DNA from: Gordius sp. MW1 | Taxonomy: Eukaryota; Nematomorpha; Gordioida; Gordea; Gordiidae | Assembly (NCBI GenBank): GCA_964036665.1 | Contig: OZ038531.1 | Span: 14,136,168 to 14,200,167, forward strand | DNA: 64,000 bases | Direction of reading: 5' to 3' | Shown here: one piece after another, positions 9,961-18,980 of the stretch | Layout of the letters: each line of letters starts with the position of its first letter | Position numbering within the stretch: the stretch's first letter is position 1 | The notes under the pieces: model-generated | Databases searched by the model: none | What the model saw: only the letters and a program-made list of their open reading frames with translations | What the model was told of the DNA's origin: nothing | Translations under genes and position numbers: made by a program

Positions 9961-11027
9961 TCAGTTAACAATATGTATATGTAAGAAGATATGTGTTTCA
10001 AATATGTTGATGCAAGTTTTTTGTATTTCTATCTTCAATTTAAGATTGATCATTTTCCCTTGATTTATCTTTTTGATGTTTGAGTCACTTTCTCGTTGTA
10101 TTGCTTTAATGTGATATATGAACTCGTAAGGGTGGGATTGTTTTATCATGTGTTTTAATTTGTTGTGGAATCCTTCTATGTGATTATTGGTTCTTAGCAG
10201 ACAATTTTCTTCATATCTTCCCCACATTTTGTATTTAAATTGGGCATCTTCTCCTACCCATACCTTTTCCATATACTGTAATAATTTGTATAAGGGTGAG
10301 TCAATGGATTGTTTGGCTTCTTGAACAAAACAAGAAAATTCTTCTATGAACATCTTCTCCATTCAAAAATGGCAGGGCCATTAAGCTTCTTAAAGTAACG
10401 TATATGCATTTGTTGATTTTGTAATCAATAGCCAAGCCCAGAGACTTAGCCCTCTTGTATATCGCTTGGGTGAAATGAAAGTAGCACCCTAATATATTTA
10501 TAAAGACACTTTAAACAAAAAATTACCCTTTATCATAATTTGTGGAAATACACTTTTGAGGGCTGCTATTGTCCCTAACTCAAAATCTATTTGAGCTAGT
10601 TGAGGCTTAAATTTTATTCCATATTTGCTACAGATTTCAATCAACCTTGTGAAGAGCCTTGAGTAACTATCCTTTTTTTTATTTGGAAGCAAGGAATATA
10701 CACAAGGTATCATATGATTATTATACCATATATGAATTGTATAGACCTGAAACATATAAATCATAGTTTAAAATTACTTGGTAATCAATTCCTGGGTTAA
10801 TAAAAAAGGTACCATCCCTAAAGATGGATTCAGCCTGGCCTTATAAAATTAGGTTGGGATGTGTAGCAAAAATGAGAATATCATTCTCATCTTTATTTTG
10901 GTGGAATAGGGATCCATCCAGGTAGGCATAATTATCAGGAATGATTAAATCCCTACTATATAATTACACTTACTTGATTTATCTTTGGCTAGAAAATTTC
11001 TAAATTCTTGCAGAAATGCGGAATCTG
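9961..11027 (-). pseudogene. Mutator-like (MULE) transposase, broken, with very short introns
   Basis: Read right to left, DNYAYLDGSLFHQNKDENDI and then FRDGTFFINPGIDYQ lead into the DDE core. A 31-bp GT-AG intron (10747-10777) follows. Next come VYSLLPNKKKDSYSRLFTRL and FKPQLAQIDFELGTIAALKS (catalytic Asp) up to VFPQIMIKG. A second GT-AG intron of 38 bp (10489-10526) joins Gly to CYFHFTQAIYKRAKSLGL, the conserved C-x-H block of MULE transposases. After a frameshift near 10360 the C-terminal block LLRTNNHIEGFHNKLK (NNxxEGxH) is intact. An in-frame stop before GQAESIFRDG and the frameshift make this a pseudogene. The N-terminal part ends at 11027, where another element is inserted. Confidence 0.8.
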
Positions 11028-11672
11028 GTGCAAATCGTAATATAGGCAAATCGTAATAAGTAATACATATTATCAAATAAATCACTAAATCTAACCCTAA
11101 CCCTTGCCTATATTACATTTTGCCTATATTACATGAAATTTACAAAATAAACGATAATAATATTTACAAAATAAACGATAATAATATTAGAAAACTTACC
11201 AAACGCGGAGGGTTATAACTGCGCATGCGCATAAGCAATTATTGCCTGTATTACGACTCGTTTCAATTCAAAAGGTAAAGTTTCAAAATATAAACTTCAC
11301 CAATTGGCACCAAACCTTCATTATTTCTCACCATTTCCAATTTGTCCGTTTTAATGCGCATGCGTATGCATCAGACCAATCAGATAGCTGCGCATTTTAA
11401 TAATGCGCATGCGTATGCATTTAACAATTATTGCTGCACTTTAAAACTTTAAAGGACAGGGTTAAGGTTCAGGGTAGTGTTTTAGGTCAGCGTTTTAGGT
11501 TAGGGTTAGGATTAGATGCACATCAAATTCCCTCCCCATTTGAGATTTAATTTTCCGTGACGTGATATTCAGTGTGGCATTTTGGACTGTTGCATTTTGA
11601 ACCCAATTCGTTTATCTTTTGCAACTTTATCTTATGTACAGGAATCCGATTTGCCTATATTACGATTTGCAC
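11028..11672. mobile_element. Non-autonomous element with perfect 26-bp terminal inverted repeats
   Basis: The ends at 11028-11053 and 11647-11672 are exact reverse complements, starting GTGCAAATCGTAATATAGGC. The motif TTGCCTATATTAC recurs internally (about 11103-11135) in subterminal positions. It interrupts the MULE coding sequence. Flanks GGAATCTG and GGAAGTGG match at only five of eight positions, so no target duplication is claimed. It has no coding capacity and contains a nested MITE copy (11352-11609). Confidence 0.75.
11352..11609. mobile_element. Partial second copy of the 8931-9292 MITE, nested
   Basis: Closely matches 9037-9292 through the GCGCATGCGTATGCAT words, the GTTTTAGGT core and the right terminal repeat (GGCATTTTGGACTG). 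The left terminus is degenerate or replaced, and no flanking duplication could be assigned. It lies inside the 26-bp-TIR element. Confidence 0.7.
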
Positions 11673-12002
11673 GGAAGTGGAAATGCGCTTAAACAATAGG
11701 AAAAACAAGTAATCGATAAATAACGAAACGAATTTTGTGCTGCTTTCGTGACCATTGTGCTGCCTCTACCATCCGTTTTAACCGTTAATTTTTTTTAAAC
11801 TGGGAATTATATATGTAATGAAACTATAATTTTAAAATGCTATTTAAAAATTGCTAATTTTGTATTAAGATGGTTGTCATGAATTTAATGAAGAATATAC
11901 CAACAATTTATACCATGTGAATTAACAAGAATGAACTATAAATTTTATTTTGGATCACTATTATCCGTAAAATCACTTGTGTCCCTATCACCGCGAGGCC
12001 AA

Positions 12003-12296
12003 TGTTACACGATCCAAATTCTTGTACTGTATAAGCGATCTGACATTCCATTTTCTTATTCGAACCAAAAAATAACGAAGGGCCGATTTGTGTTTTTCGC
12101 ATTCGGAAAAACACGAATCGTAAGGAATAAACAAAATTTCTTACTCACGTTTTCATATTGTGATTTCGATCTCGTAAGGGCAGGTTTTGTAGAATTAGGT
12201 CTTTTTAGGTTTAAGATACATAATTACTTTCTTTGGATCGAATAAGAAAATGGAATGTCAGATCGCTTATACAGTACAAGAATGGATCGTGTAACA
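12003..12296. repeat. Long imperfect palindrome with a second hairpin nested in its loop
   Basis: Arms 12003-12063 and 12238-12296 are reverse complements apart from a 2-nt indel. Complementarity continues weakly outside through GGCC. Within the 174-bp spacer, 12084-12098 and 12106-12120 form another inverted repeat (14 of 15 pairs). It could be a MITE or foldback relic. A 104-codon frame starting in the right arm (12233-12547) has no recognised similarity and is not called a gene. Confidence 0.75.
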
Positions 12297-12732
12297 GTGG
12301 CCATCACGCGAAATATTGTCCGAATGAAGCGAAATTTGATATAAACGAAACTAACCATATCATCAAAATTGAAAAACGCCAATTAGAATTATATGAAATA
12401 TGCTTCGCGATGTTATCTACAAAAATGAAAACGTACCACATTTATAATAGGTCTTGTAAGGTGCTTTCTTGTGATTGTACAAGTAGGACGCATAATACAA
12501 GATTGATCCCCCCTTTGAGATATGATGTATATAGGAGTTTGCTCTAGAATGATTATAATAGTTTTACAAACAATATTTACCTCTATGGCTCATCTCCATT
12601 TCATTAGTTGTATCAATTAACATAATAGCATCCTCGCTAAGTGTAGTATCTAATTGAATTAATATAATGGTTAAAATAATCTTTTATCACTTGAAGGAAG
12701 ATTGTCACTAGACAGAGTAGAAAGTGCCCATG

Positions 12733-12924
12733 GTAATTGAGATTGCAAAGCTAAAAAATGTCAAAATTGTAAATTAAAATTATTATACTTGGTGGTGAGG
12801 AGAGCCAAATAATGCTGCTTCCAGACACTCTAAGGCATTACACACTGTAGTATGAATAGGGGCGGGCAATTGAGATTGCAAAGCTAAAAAATGTCAATAT
12901 TGTAAATTAAAATTATCATACTTA
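12733..12924. repeat. Direct repeat pair, ~59 bp, 133-bp spacing
   Basis: The segments at 12733-12791 and 12866-12924 share AATTGAGATTGCAAAGCTAA and the sequence after it with a few substitutions. The spacer has no recognised content. Confidence 0.7.
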
Positions 12925-13039
12925 GAATTGGATAGTGACTAAGAATACTGCCTCCGACATTACAATTTGAGCATGGCCTGAGTTTTGAGGAATTATATAG
13001 AATTTAGCAAATATATAACGGAAAGGTGTTACTATCTTG

Positions 13040-13957
13040 ATGTATGTATGTATGTATGTATGTATGTATGTATGTATGTATGTATGTATGTATGTATGTA
13101 TGTATGTATGTATGTATGTATGTATGTATGTATGTATGTATGTATGTATGTATGTATGTATGTATGTATGTATGTATGTATGTATGTATGTATGTATGTA
13201 TGTATGTATGTATGTATGTATGTATGTATGTATGTATGTATGTATGTATGTATGTATGTATGTATGTATGTATGTATGTATGTATGTATGTATGTATGTA
13301 TGTATGTATGTATGTATGTATGTATGTATGTATGTATGTATGTATGTATGTATGTATGTATGTATGTATGTATGTATGTATGTATGTATGTATGTATGTA
13401 TGTATGTATGTATGTATGTATGTATGTATGTATGTATGTATGTATGTATGTATGTATGTATGTATGTATGTATGTATGTATGTATGTATGTATGTATGTA
13501 TGTATGTATGTATGTATGTATGTATGTATGTATGTATGTATGTATGTATGTATGTATGTATGTATGTATGTATGTATGTATGTATGTATGTATGTATGTA
13601 TGTATGTATGTATGTATGTATGTATGTATGTATGTATGTATGTATGTATGTATGTATGTATGTATGTATGTATGTATGTATGTATGTATGTATGTATGTA
13701 TGTATGTATGTATGTATGTATGTATGTATGTATGTATGTATGTATGTATGTATGTATGTATGTATGTATGTATGTATGTATGTATGTATGTATGTATGTA
13801 TGTATGTATGTATGTATGTATGTATGTATGTATGTATGTATGTATGTATGTATGTATGTATGTATGTATGTATGTATGTATGTATGTATGTATGTATGTA
13901 TGTATGTATGTATGTATGTATGTATGTATGTATGTATGTATGTATGTATGTATGTAT
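13040..13957. repeat. Perfect (ATGT)n microsatellite, ~229 copies
   Basis: An uninterrupted tetranucleotide tract of about 918 bp with no substitution visible. All frames are open on both strands because four-base periodicity gives a repeating four-residue pattern, so the long frames here are artefacts. On the minus strand the tract, (ACAT)n, directly follows a LINE 3' UTR relic. The same short (ACAT)n tail ends the LINE copy at 26079-26102, so this looks like an expanded LINE tail. Confidence 0.97.
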
Positions 13958-14470
13958 TTGCCCCGATGACATCCAATACGCTCCTGGTTATCTGGCAAAA
14001 TGGACATGTGGCAAATTTGCTAATAATTTGCTAATATTAGGCAACAAATAATCTAAAGTTAATCTAAAGTTAAGCAACATATAATATTAACACTAATTTT
14101 TGATTATTTTCTGTCAGGAATATAAATAATTCTGTTCAATTATCTTTTACAAGGTATATATCATTGGAACATACATACATACACTTAGGTTAAATTTTGT
14201 ATAGGTTATTTTAATATTACTATATATTACAATTCTAACAAAAAGTATAATATATATTGTATATATAAATCATATATTCTATATATATATAAATAAACAC
14301 ACTTTTTTGCAACTTTTATGACTTTTCGCCAGCTGTCCATTTTGCCAGATGGGTGGATTCCATTCAAGAGCTTAGCTAAATCGGCCAGCTAAGATTGAGT
14401 CCCATCTGACACCTATGCGGTGCATCTCGGGCCACGATAACCAGAGGTTACGTGTTCATTTGTTAGTAGG
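13958..14470 (-). mobile_element. LINE 3'-UTR relic preceding the (ACAT)n tail
   Basis: Segment 14355-14460 aligns with 26110-26210, the 3' UTR of the LINE inserted in the satellite. Shared phrases are CAAGAGCTTAG, CTAAGATTGAG and GGCCACG followed by AACGTG or TACGTG. The copy adjacent to the tail (TTTGCC then CGATGAC or CGAAGAC) is also shared. Between these two blocks lies a separate MITE (13991-14349). Only the extreme 3' end of this LINE copy is recognisable. Confidence 0.7.
13991..14349. mobile_element. 359-bp MITE with 16-bp perfect TIRs, inside the LINE relic
   Basis: Ends TCTGGCAAAATGGACA (13991-14006) and its exact complement at 14334-14349. Comparison with the uninterrupted LINE copy at 26100-26115 shows that the whole block is extra sequence, which supports insertion. 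One more flanking base pair is complementary (13990/14350), so an AT dinucleotide could be a target duplication, but this is ambiguous. It has no coding capacity. Confidence 0.75.
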
Positions 14471-14761
14471 TTAGTGGTTAGTGTGTTAGTATATGTATAT
14501 ATAAAAATGGATTAGCATGTTTTTATTAAACAAAGAAAAATTCAAAAAAAAATGTATATATAAATATAATGAATACGATATTCCCTTTGACAGAGTGATC
14601 GGGTTATGGCGCTAGGTACGAAGGAAGTATTGATGGCTTTGAAATTATTTAATATAAATACTCGAGGTTGAGGATGAAGAGCCTGTCAATGTCAATGTAA
14701 TCTCCTTTTCATTTTCTATAAATTTGAATTTGAATAAATGTATGAAAGCACTAACACTAAG

Positions 14762-15332
14762 TTAACCCTCGAGAGCATTCGTGGGGTACCACGGACCCCA
14801 CGATAGTTATAAACTTAAATATAAAACGCATTAAGTTTGAGGAAAGTTTTATAACTTTTGGCCCACTACTTTTTAAAATATAGCATCTTTTTGGCCACAG
14901 GGGTCCTGTGTACCCCACGAATGCTCTCACGTAAGTTTTTTTCTGTTGGAAAAATTGTATGTATTTTTTTCGTTTGATGATATCTTTTACAATTTGTGCT
15001 TTTAATACATTTTGAACATTCTTTTAATAAAAAATCACGTTTTTTTTTATTTATTTTAAGGTATATGATGTCAAAAGGTAAAATGAGGGGAAGCTCTAAA
15101 ATAACCAAAATAAAAATGGGGGTCCAGAAAATCGTTAATAAGTTTTTTAATGTTAATTAGATTCATATCAAAATTTATACCATCAATCTTAAGACCTTTA
15201 TAAACACATGTTTAAAATTTGAAAGGATTAAAAAGAATACTTTAAAAGTTATAAGAAGTTAAAAAATAGGGTGAAATATACCCCACGAATGCTCTCGCGT
15301 TCGGGATTTTCAGGAATGCTCTCGAGGGTTAA
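14762..15332. mobile_element. piggyBac-like MITE flanked by TTAA
   Basis: TTAA at 14762-14765 and 15329-15332 flank an element of 563 bp that starts CCCTCGAGAGCATTC and ends with the exact complement. TTAA duplication and CCC/GGG termini are hallmarks of piggyBac superfamily elements. A subterminal palindrome (CGTGGGG...CCCCACG, about 14780-14802) and further copies of CCCCACGAATGCTCTC at about 14913 and 15283 could serve as transposase binding sites (inference). An 80-codon frame on the minus strand (14866-15108) is not recognised as transposase. Confidence 0.8.
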
Positions 15333-16188
15333 TACCGTTCAGGACCGCATTTTTTTCACCTAATATAATATTATATTTATATAAACCTAATAATAAAAAA
15401 TTTTAAATACCTATTTGATTTAACCTATTGCTTGGGGCTAAGGGCTTTAAAAACATGTTAGCTTTAATTGCTTGCTATTCATATTAATTATAAAAAGTAA
15501 AGTGGAAATTAATTAATTATAACAAACTCGGGTTTTAAATTTATATTAATTATTAATGTAATTATGTCAACTCAACAATTTGACACAGTTTTCACCCTTT
15601 ATTGTCTTATACAGCATCTTTATTTTATTTGTAATATTATAATTAAAACTTTTATTCAGAAACAATAATAATAATCTTTATATTGTTTCTTAATTAAAAA
15701 AGAATGGTTTAAGGGGCCATGAGGGGGCCAAGATTTTTTGCTTGGGGGGGGGGCCCATGGGGCCCGGTTTTTGCTCTTGGGGGCTTTAGCTACGCCACTG
15801 TATCCAGGTTATTTAATCAATAAGCTCAGGCTATAAATATGTGACCAAAGTTAAGTATGAGAGACGCAAGCATATAAATAAACAGAATATGGTCTGACGA
15901 TACATTTATATATTCAAAAAATCTTAAGTTAAAAAATAACATTAATTCCAATGAATCTAAAAACAAGCTTTTTAATTTTATTATGTCTCATTCGATTATA
16001 ATTTTTGTATATTTTAAGTGTTTTTAATAATTTAAATGTAGTTCTAAAGATTAAATCTTAACTAAAAACGTCATAAGTTCCAAGTAAATGTATTAGAAGA
16101 CTTATAAGTATATTACATAAATAAAAAATTATGAACAACTAGGTACGATTTTTTTTTATTTCAGAATCTTATGTAAAATTTAATTCTT
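15333..16188. other. AT-rich DNA with one probable MITE terminus
   Basis: No coding similarity. At 15715-15811 G/C runs are followed by GCTTTAGCTACGCCACTG. Read on the minus strand this begins CAGTGGCGTAGC, a terminus seen in many hAT-like non-autonomous elements. The opposite end was not found. Confidence 0.45.
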
Positions 16189-16402
16189 TTATATTTTTTT
16201 TCAAGCTCTTTCACATAAAATAACAAAAAATAAATTTTTTTACCTCAAAATTTCTCACTTTTTTTTTCAACCGTATTGATCCGATAAAAGTTGTCGTTTT
16301 CAAACGTAATTTCCATTAAAAAAGTAAAAATTTATCAGAATCGGAAAACTATTACTTTGAAATCAAGGTCGCATAGAGCATGTTTCAAAAATTCAGCACT
16401 CA
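16189..16402 (+). repeat. Isolated, diverged monomer of the main satellite
   Basis: From TTTTTTTCAAGCTCTTTCAC through the AACCGTATTGATCCGATAAA block and AACTATTACTTTGAAATCA to AGCACTCA, this follows the long satellite monomer in order and orientation, with more substitutions than array members. It breaks off in the conserved dyad region. It lies 5.9 kb from the array edge. Confidence 0.85.
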
Positions 16403-16531
16403 ATCATCCCAAATTGTTTTGCAATATAACTAATGTTTTAATTGCTATGCAATTTATGGGCTCGTTTTTGGTTGTCCGTACGTTGTCCGTTACCCTTCAA
16501 GTTGCGCCAGCTTTGTGACCTGGAGGTTCGT

Positions 16532-16540
16532 GTTCAATCC
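16532..16540 (+). promoter_or_regulatory. Pol III B-box-like word (tRNA/SINE T-arm remnant)
   Basis: GTTCAATCC fits the B-box consensus, and flanking CCTGGAGG...CCAGG could form a T-arm. No clear A box or acceptor stem is present upstream, so at most it is the 3' part of a tRNA-derived SINE. Confidence 0.3.
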
Positions 16541-16569
16541 CAGGAGAGGGCAAATTTTTTATTTTTTTT

Positions 16570-16930
16570 AAAATTAAATTAATATATTGTTCTTGTTAAT
16601 ACCCTTGATAATATGGCTTTTTGGCCGTCCGCTGGCTACTGACCAATAAAATAATGACCATTGGCCAAATAAATCGAATTTTTTTTTCGTTTTTTTTCAA
16701 ATTAATATATTGTTTTTGTTACTACCATTGATAATATGGCTTTTTGGCCGTCCGCTGGCTACTGACCAATGGAAGAAAATCTTAATTGGCCAAAGTGTGA
16801 ATCGAAATTTTTTCCGTATTTTTTGACTCGTATGTATTTATAGACCGTCTCTGACCAATGGAAAGAATTACCATGGCCAAATTGTGATTTGAAATTTTTT
16901 TTTCGTTTTTTTTCGTCTCTTATGTATTTA
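16570..16930 (+). repeat. Tandem ~122-bp repeats; a further copy lies at 18475-18530
   Basis: The phrase GGCTTTTTGGCCGTCCGCTG and the following ACTGACCAAT occur at about 16615 and 16738, preceded by similar AATATATTG phrases. A degenerate third copy (GACCGTCTCTGACCAATGG) is at about 16843. A fourth (GACCGTGTCCTGGCTACTGA) is at about 18500, after the foldback structure and in the same orientation. The foldback element therefore appears to sit inside this small array. Confidence 0.65.
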
Positions 16931-16935
16931 TACAC

Positions 16936-17420
16936 AACAAATTATTTGCTAAGTATTTTATTCAAATTGCTAAGTATTTTTAGCGTCATTGCTAAGTATT
17001 TTATTCATTTGCTAAGTATTTAATTCGTTTGCTAAGTATTTAAATTAATGCTAAGTATTAAATTCAAATGCTAAGTATTTTATTCATTTGCTAAGTATTT
17101 AAATAAATTTTGCTAAGTATTTTATTGTTTTGCTAAGTATTTTATTTGTTTGCTAAGTATTTTAGTGTTTTGCTAAGTATTTAAATTATATGCTAAGTAT
17201 TTAAATATGTTATGCTAAGTATTTAAATTATTGCTAAGTATTTAAATATATTATGCTAAGTAATTAAATTATTGCTAAGTATTTAAATATATTATGATAA
17301 GTATTTAAATTATTGCTAAGTATTTAAATAAATTGTGCCAAGTATTTAAATTATTTGCTAAGTATTTAAATAAATTATGCTAAGTATATTATTTAGGTTT
17401 ATAAATAAATTATACTAAGT
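16936..17420 (+). repeat. Left arm of foldback-like structure: ~22 copies of a GCTAAGTATTT unit
   Basis: Short units of about 16-24 bp, each starting TGCTAAGTATTT, with the spacer varying (TATTCA, AAATTA, AAATATATTA). The core GCTAAGT is nearly invariant and the spacers drift. The arm is inverted relative to the one at 18076-18470. The intervening 17421-18075 is AT-rich with no recognisable gene. Confidence 0.85.
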
Positions 17421-18075
17421 AAAGATTTTATAAATTTAATCAAATAAAGCTGTCTGTTGATTTTAAATTCCTGTTTTAAATTTTGACTAATGAGGTCATG
17501 AAATTAAGTAATAAAAATGCAGTTTTTGAAGTTCTTGTCATTGATGCAGCCAGTGCAATTCATAATGCATATAAAGCTGTTTTTGGGGATAAAATGGTTG
17601 TGGTATAGGGTTAGGGTTTACTGTAGTTGAATAAAATCTCTATCATTTATCCTATTGGCTATTTAGATTATTTTATATATGAAGTCATTATAGAACATAA
17701 AGGGTATTTCTTCACCTACAAATAAATAATCATAATTTTTTTATTCAAATCTAAAATAATTTATTTTTTATATTATAACAATATAAAATTGAAATATTAT
17801 ATTTTTCAACTATAAATTTTGGTAATTCATTAAAATAATTCCCATTAAAACTTAACTTCAAATTTCAACATTTTTTTGCGTCATAAATAAAACTTTGAAT
17901 TAAAAAACTTTAATAACTTAGCACTTCAAAATAGAAAACGCATTTTTAAAAATTAAACATTTTCTTTGAAATTATTACCATTAAAACATTGTCCTTTTTA
18001 GCTTTAAAAACCTTATTATCTTATATTTTTTTAATACTCAGCATTTTGATTAAAACTCATAATTTAGATTTTTTT

Positions 18076-18470
18076 TAATAAAATACTTAGCATTTGAATA
18101 AAAAAAAACTTAGTATATCACAATAAAAACTCTGCAATTTAATAATAAAAACTTAGCATTTAAAATAAAAAACTTAGCATTTAAAAATAAAATACTTAGC
18201 ATTTCCTTTAAAATACTTAGCATTTAAAATAAAATACTTAGCATTTCCTTTAAAATACTTAGCATTTAAAATTAAAATACTTAGCATTTAGAATAAAATA
18301 CTTAGCATTTAATAATAAAATACTTAGCAATTAGATTAAAATACTTAGCACTATTAAAATACTTAGCATAAAATATTCAGCGTTTTTTAATAAAATACTT
18401 AGCACTTTAATTAAAATACTTAGCATAAATTACTTAGCAATTTGTAATTATTTACTTAGCAGTTAAATAA
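18076..18470 (-). repeat. Right arm of foldback-like structure: ~17 inverted copies
   Basis: The same unit in reverse complement (AAATACTTAGCATTT), about 17 copies with a few degenerate ones (ATTCAGCG, CTTAGTATA). With the left arm it would fold into a long stem, as in foldback elements whose terminal inverted repeats are made of tandem repeats. The structure ends at TTAAATAACAC, near CACCCGTATTTATA of the flanking repeat. Confidence 0.85.
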
Positions 18471-18530
18471 CACCCGTATTTATATCCTTTTTGACCGTGT
18501 CCTGGCTACTGACCAATGAAAAATTTGTTA

Positions 18531-18980
18531 TATCTTTTTTAATTGATTTAAATATATTACAATAATTTTAAAGTTATTGGCCATTAGTTATCATATTGTA
18601 TTTCAACTCTGCGTGTATAAGCTCTAATATATATTTACTCAAAATTTATTCACATAAAAATTTGAAGGTAATAATAAAAGTTATGAAATTGTTAAAAATC
18701 TCTCAATACCTTTTGCATGGAAATTCACATTTTACTTATTTTAACTCAATATTCTTGACTAAATAAATTCTGAGAATGGTGTTTTAATAGTTTAAGCAGA
18801 ATGTCTAGGATATTTGCATTTAAACTTTGGACCCTTGGACTGTTTATGTTTAGTCGACCAAACCAAACCCAGCCGTTGTTAAAACAGTATAACCAGCTAT
18901 AGAGCTGGTAAATTGCTAACTTTAGCGATCCTAACTATGTGCTATGCTCGAGCACGAACACTAGCTGTGTATGATGCTAG
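18531..18980. other. AT-rich flank without recognisable content
   Basis: No coding or repeat similarity detected, up to the left end of the hAT element. Confidence 0.5.

Noticed and set aside
12233-12547. 104-codon frame as a gene
   Set aside because: The first third is the arm of an inverted repeat and the rest shows no recognised motif. It has many Cys/His but no consistent zinc-finger spacing.
12922-14051. Six overlapping frames of 310-361 codons on both strands
   Set aside because: They are translations of the perfect (ATGT)n tract, which has no stop in any frame. There is no protein family and no plausible gene.
14866-15108. piggyBac transposase Cys-rich C-terminus
   Set aside because: Two CxxC-like pairs are present, but the spacing and the rest of the protein do not match; it is probably a chance frame in the MITE.
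16291-16518. 75-codon frame
   Set aside because: It crosses from a satellite monomer into unrelated sequence and has no recognisable domain.
16500-16555. tRNA gene
   Set aside because: Only a T-arm/B-box-like part is visible; no A box, anticodon arm or acceptor stem could be paired.
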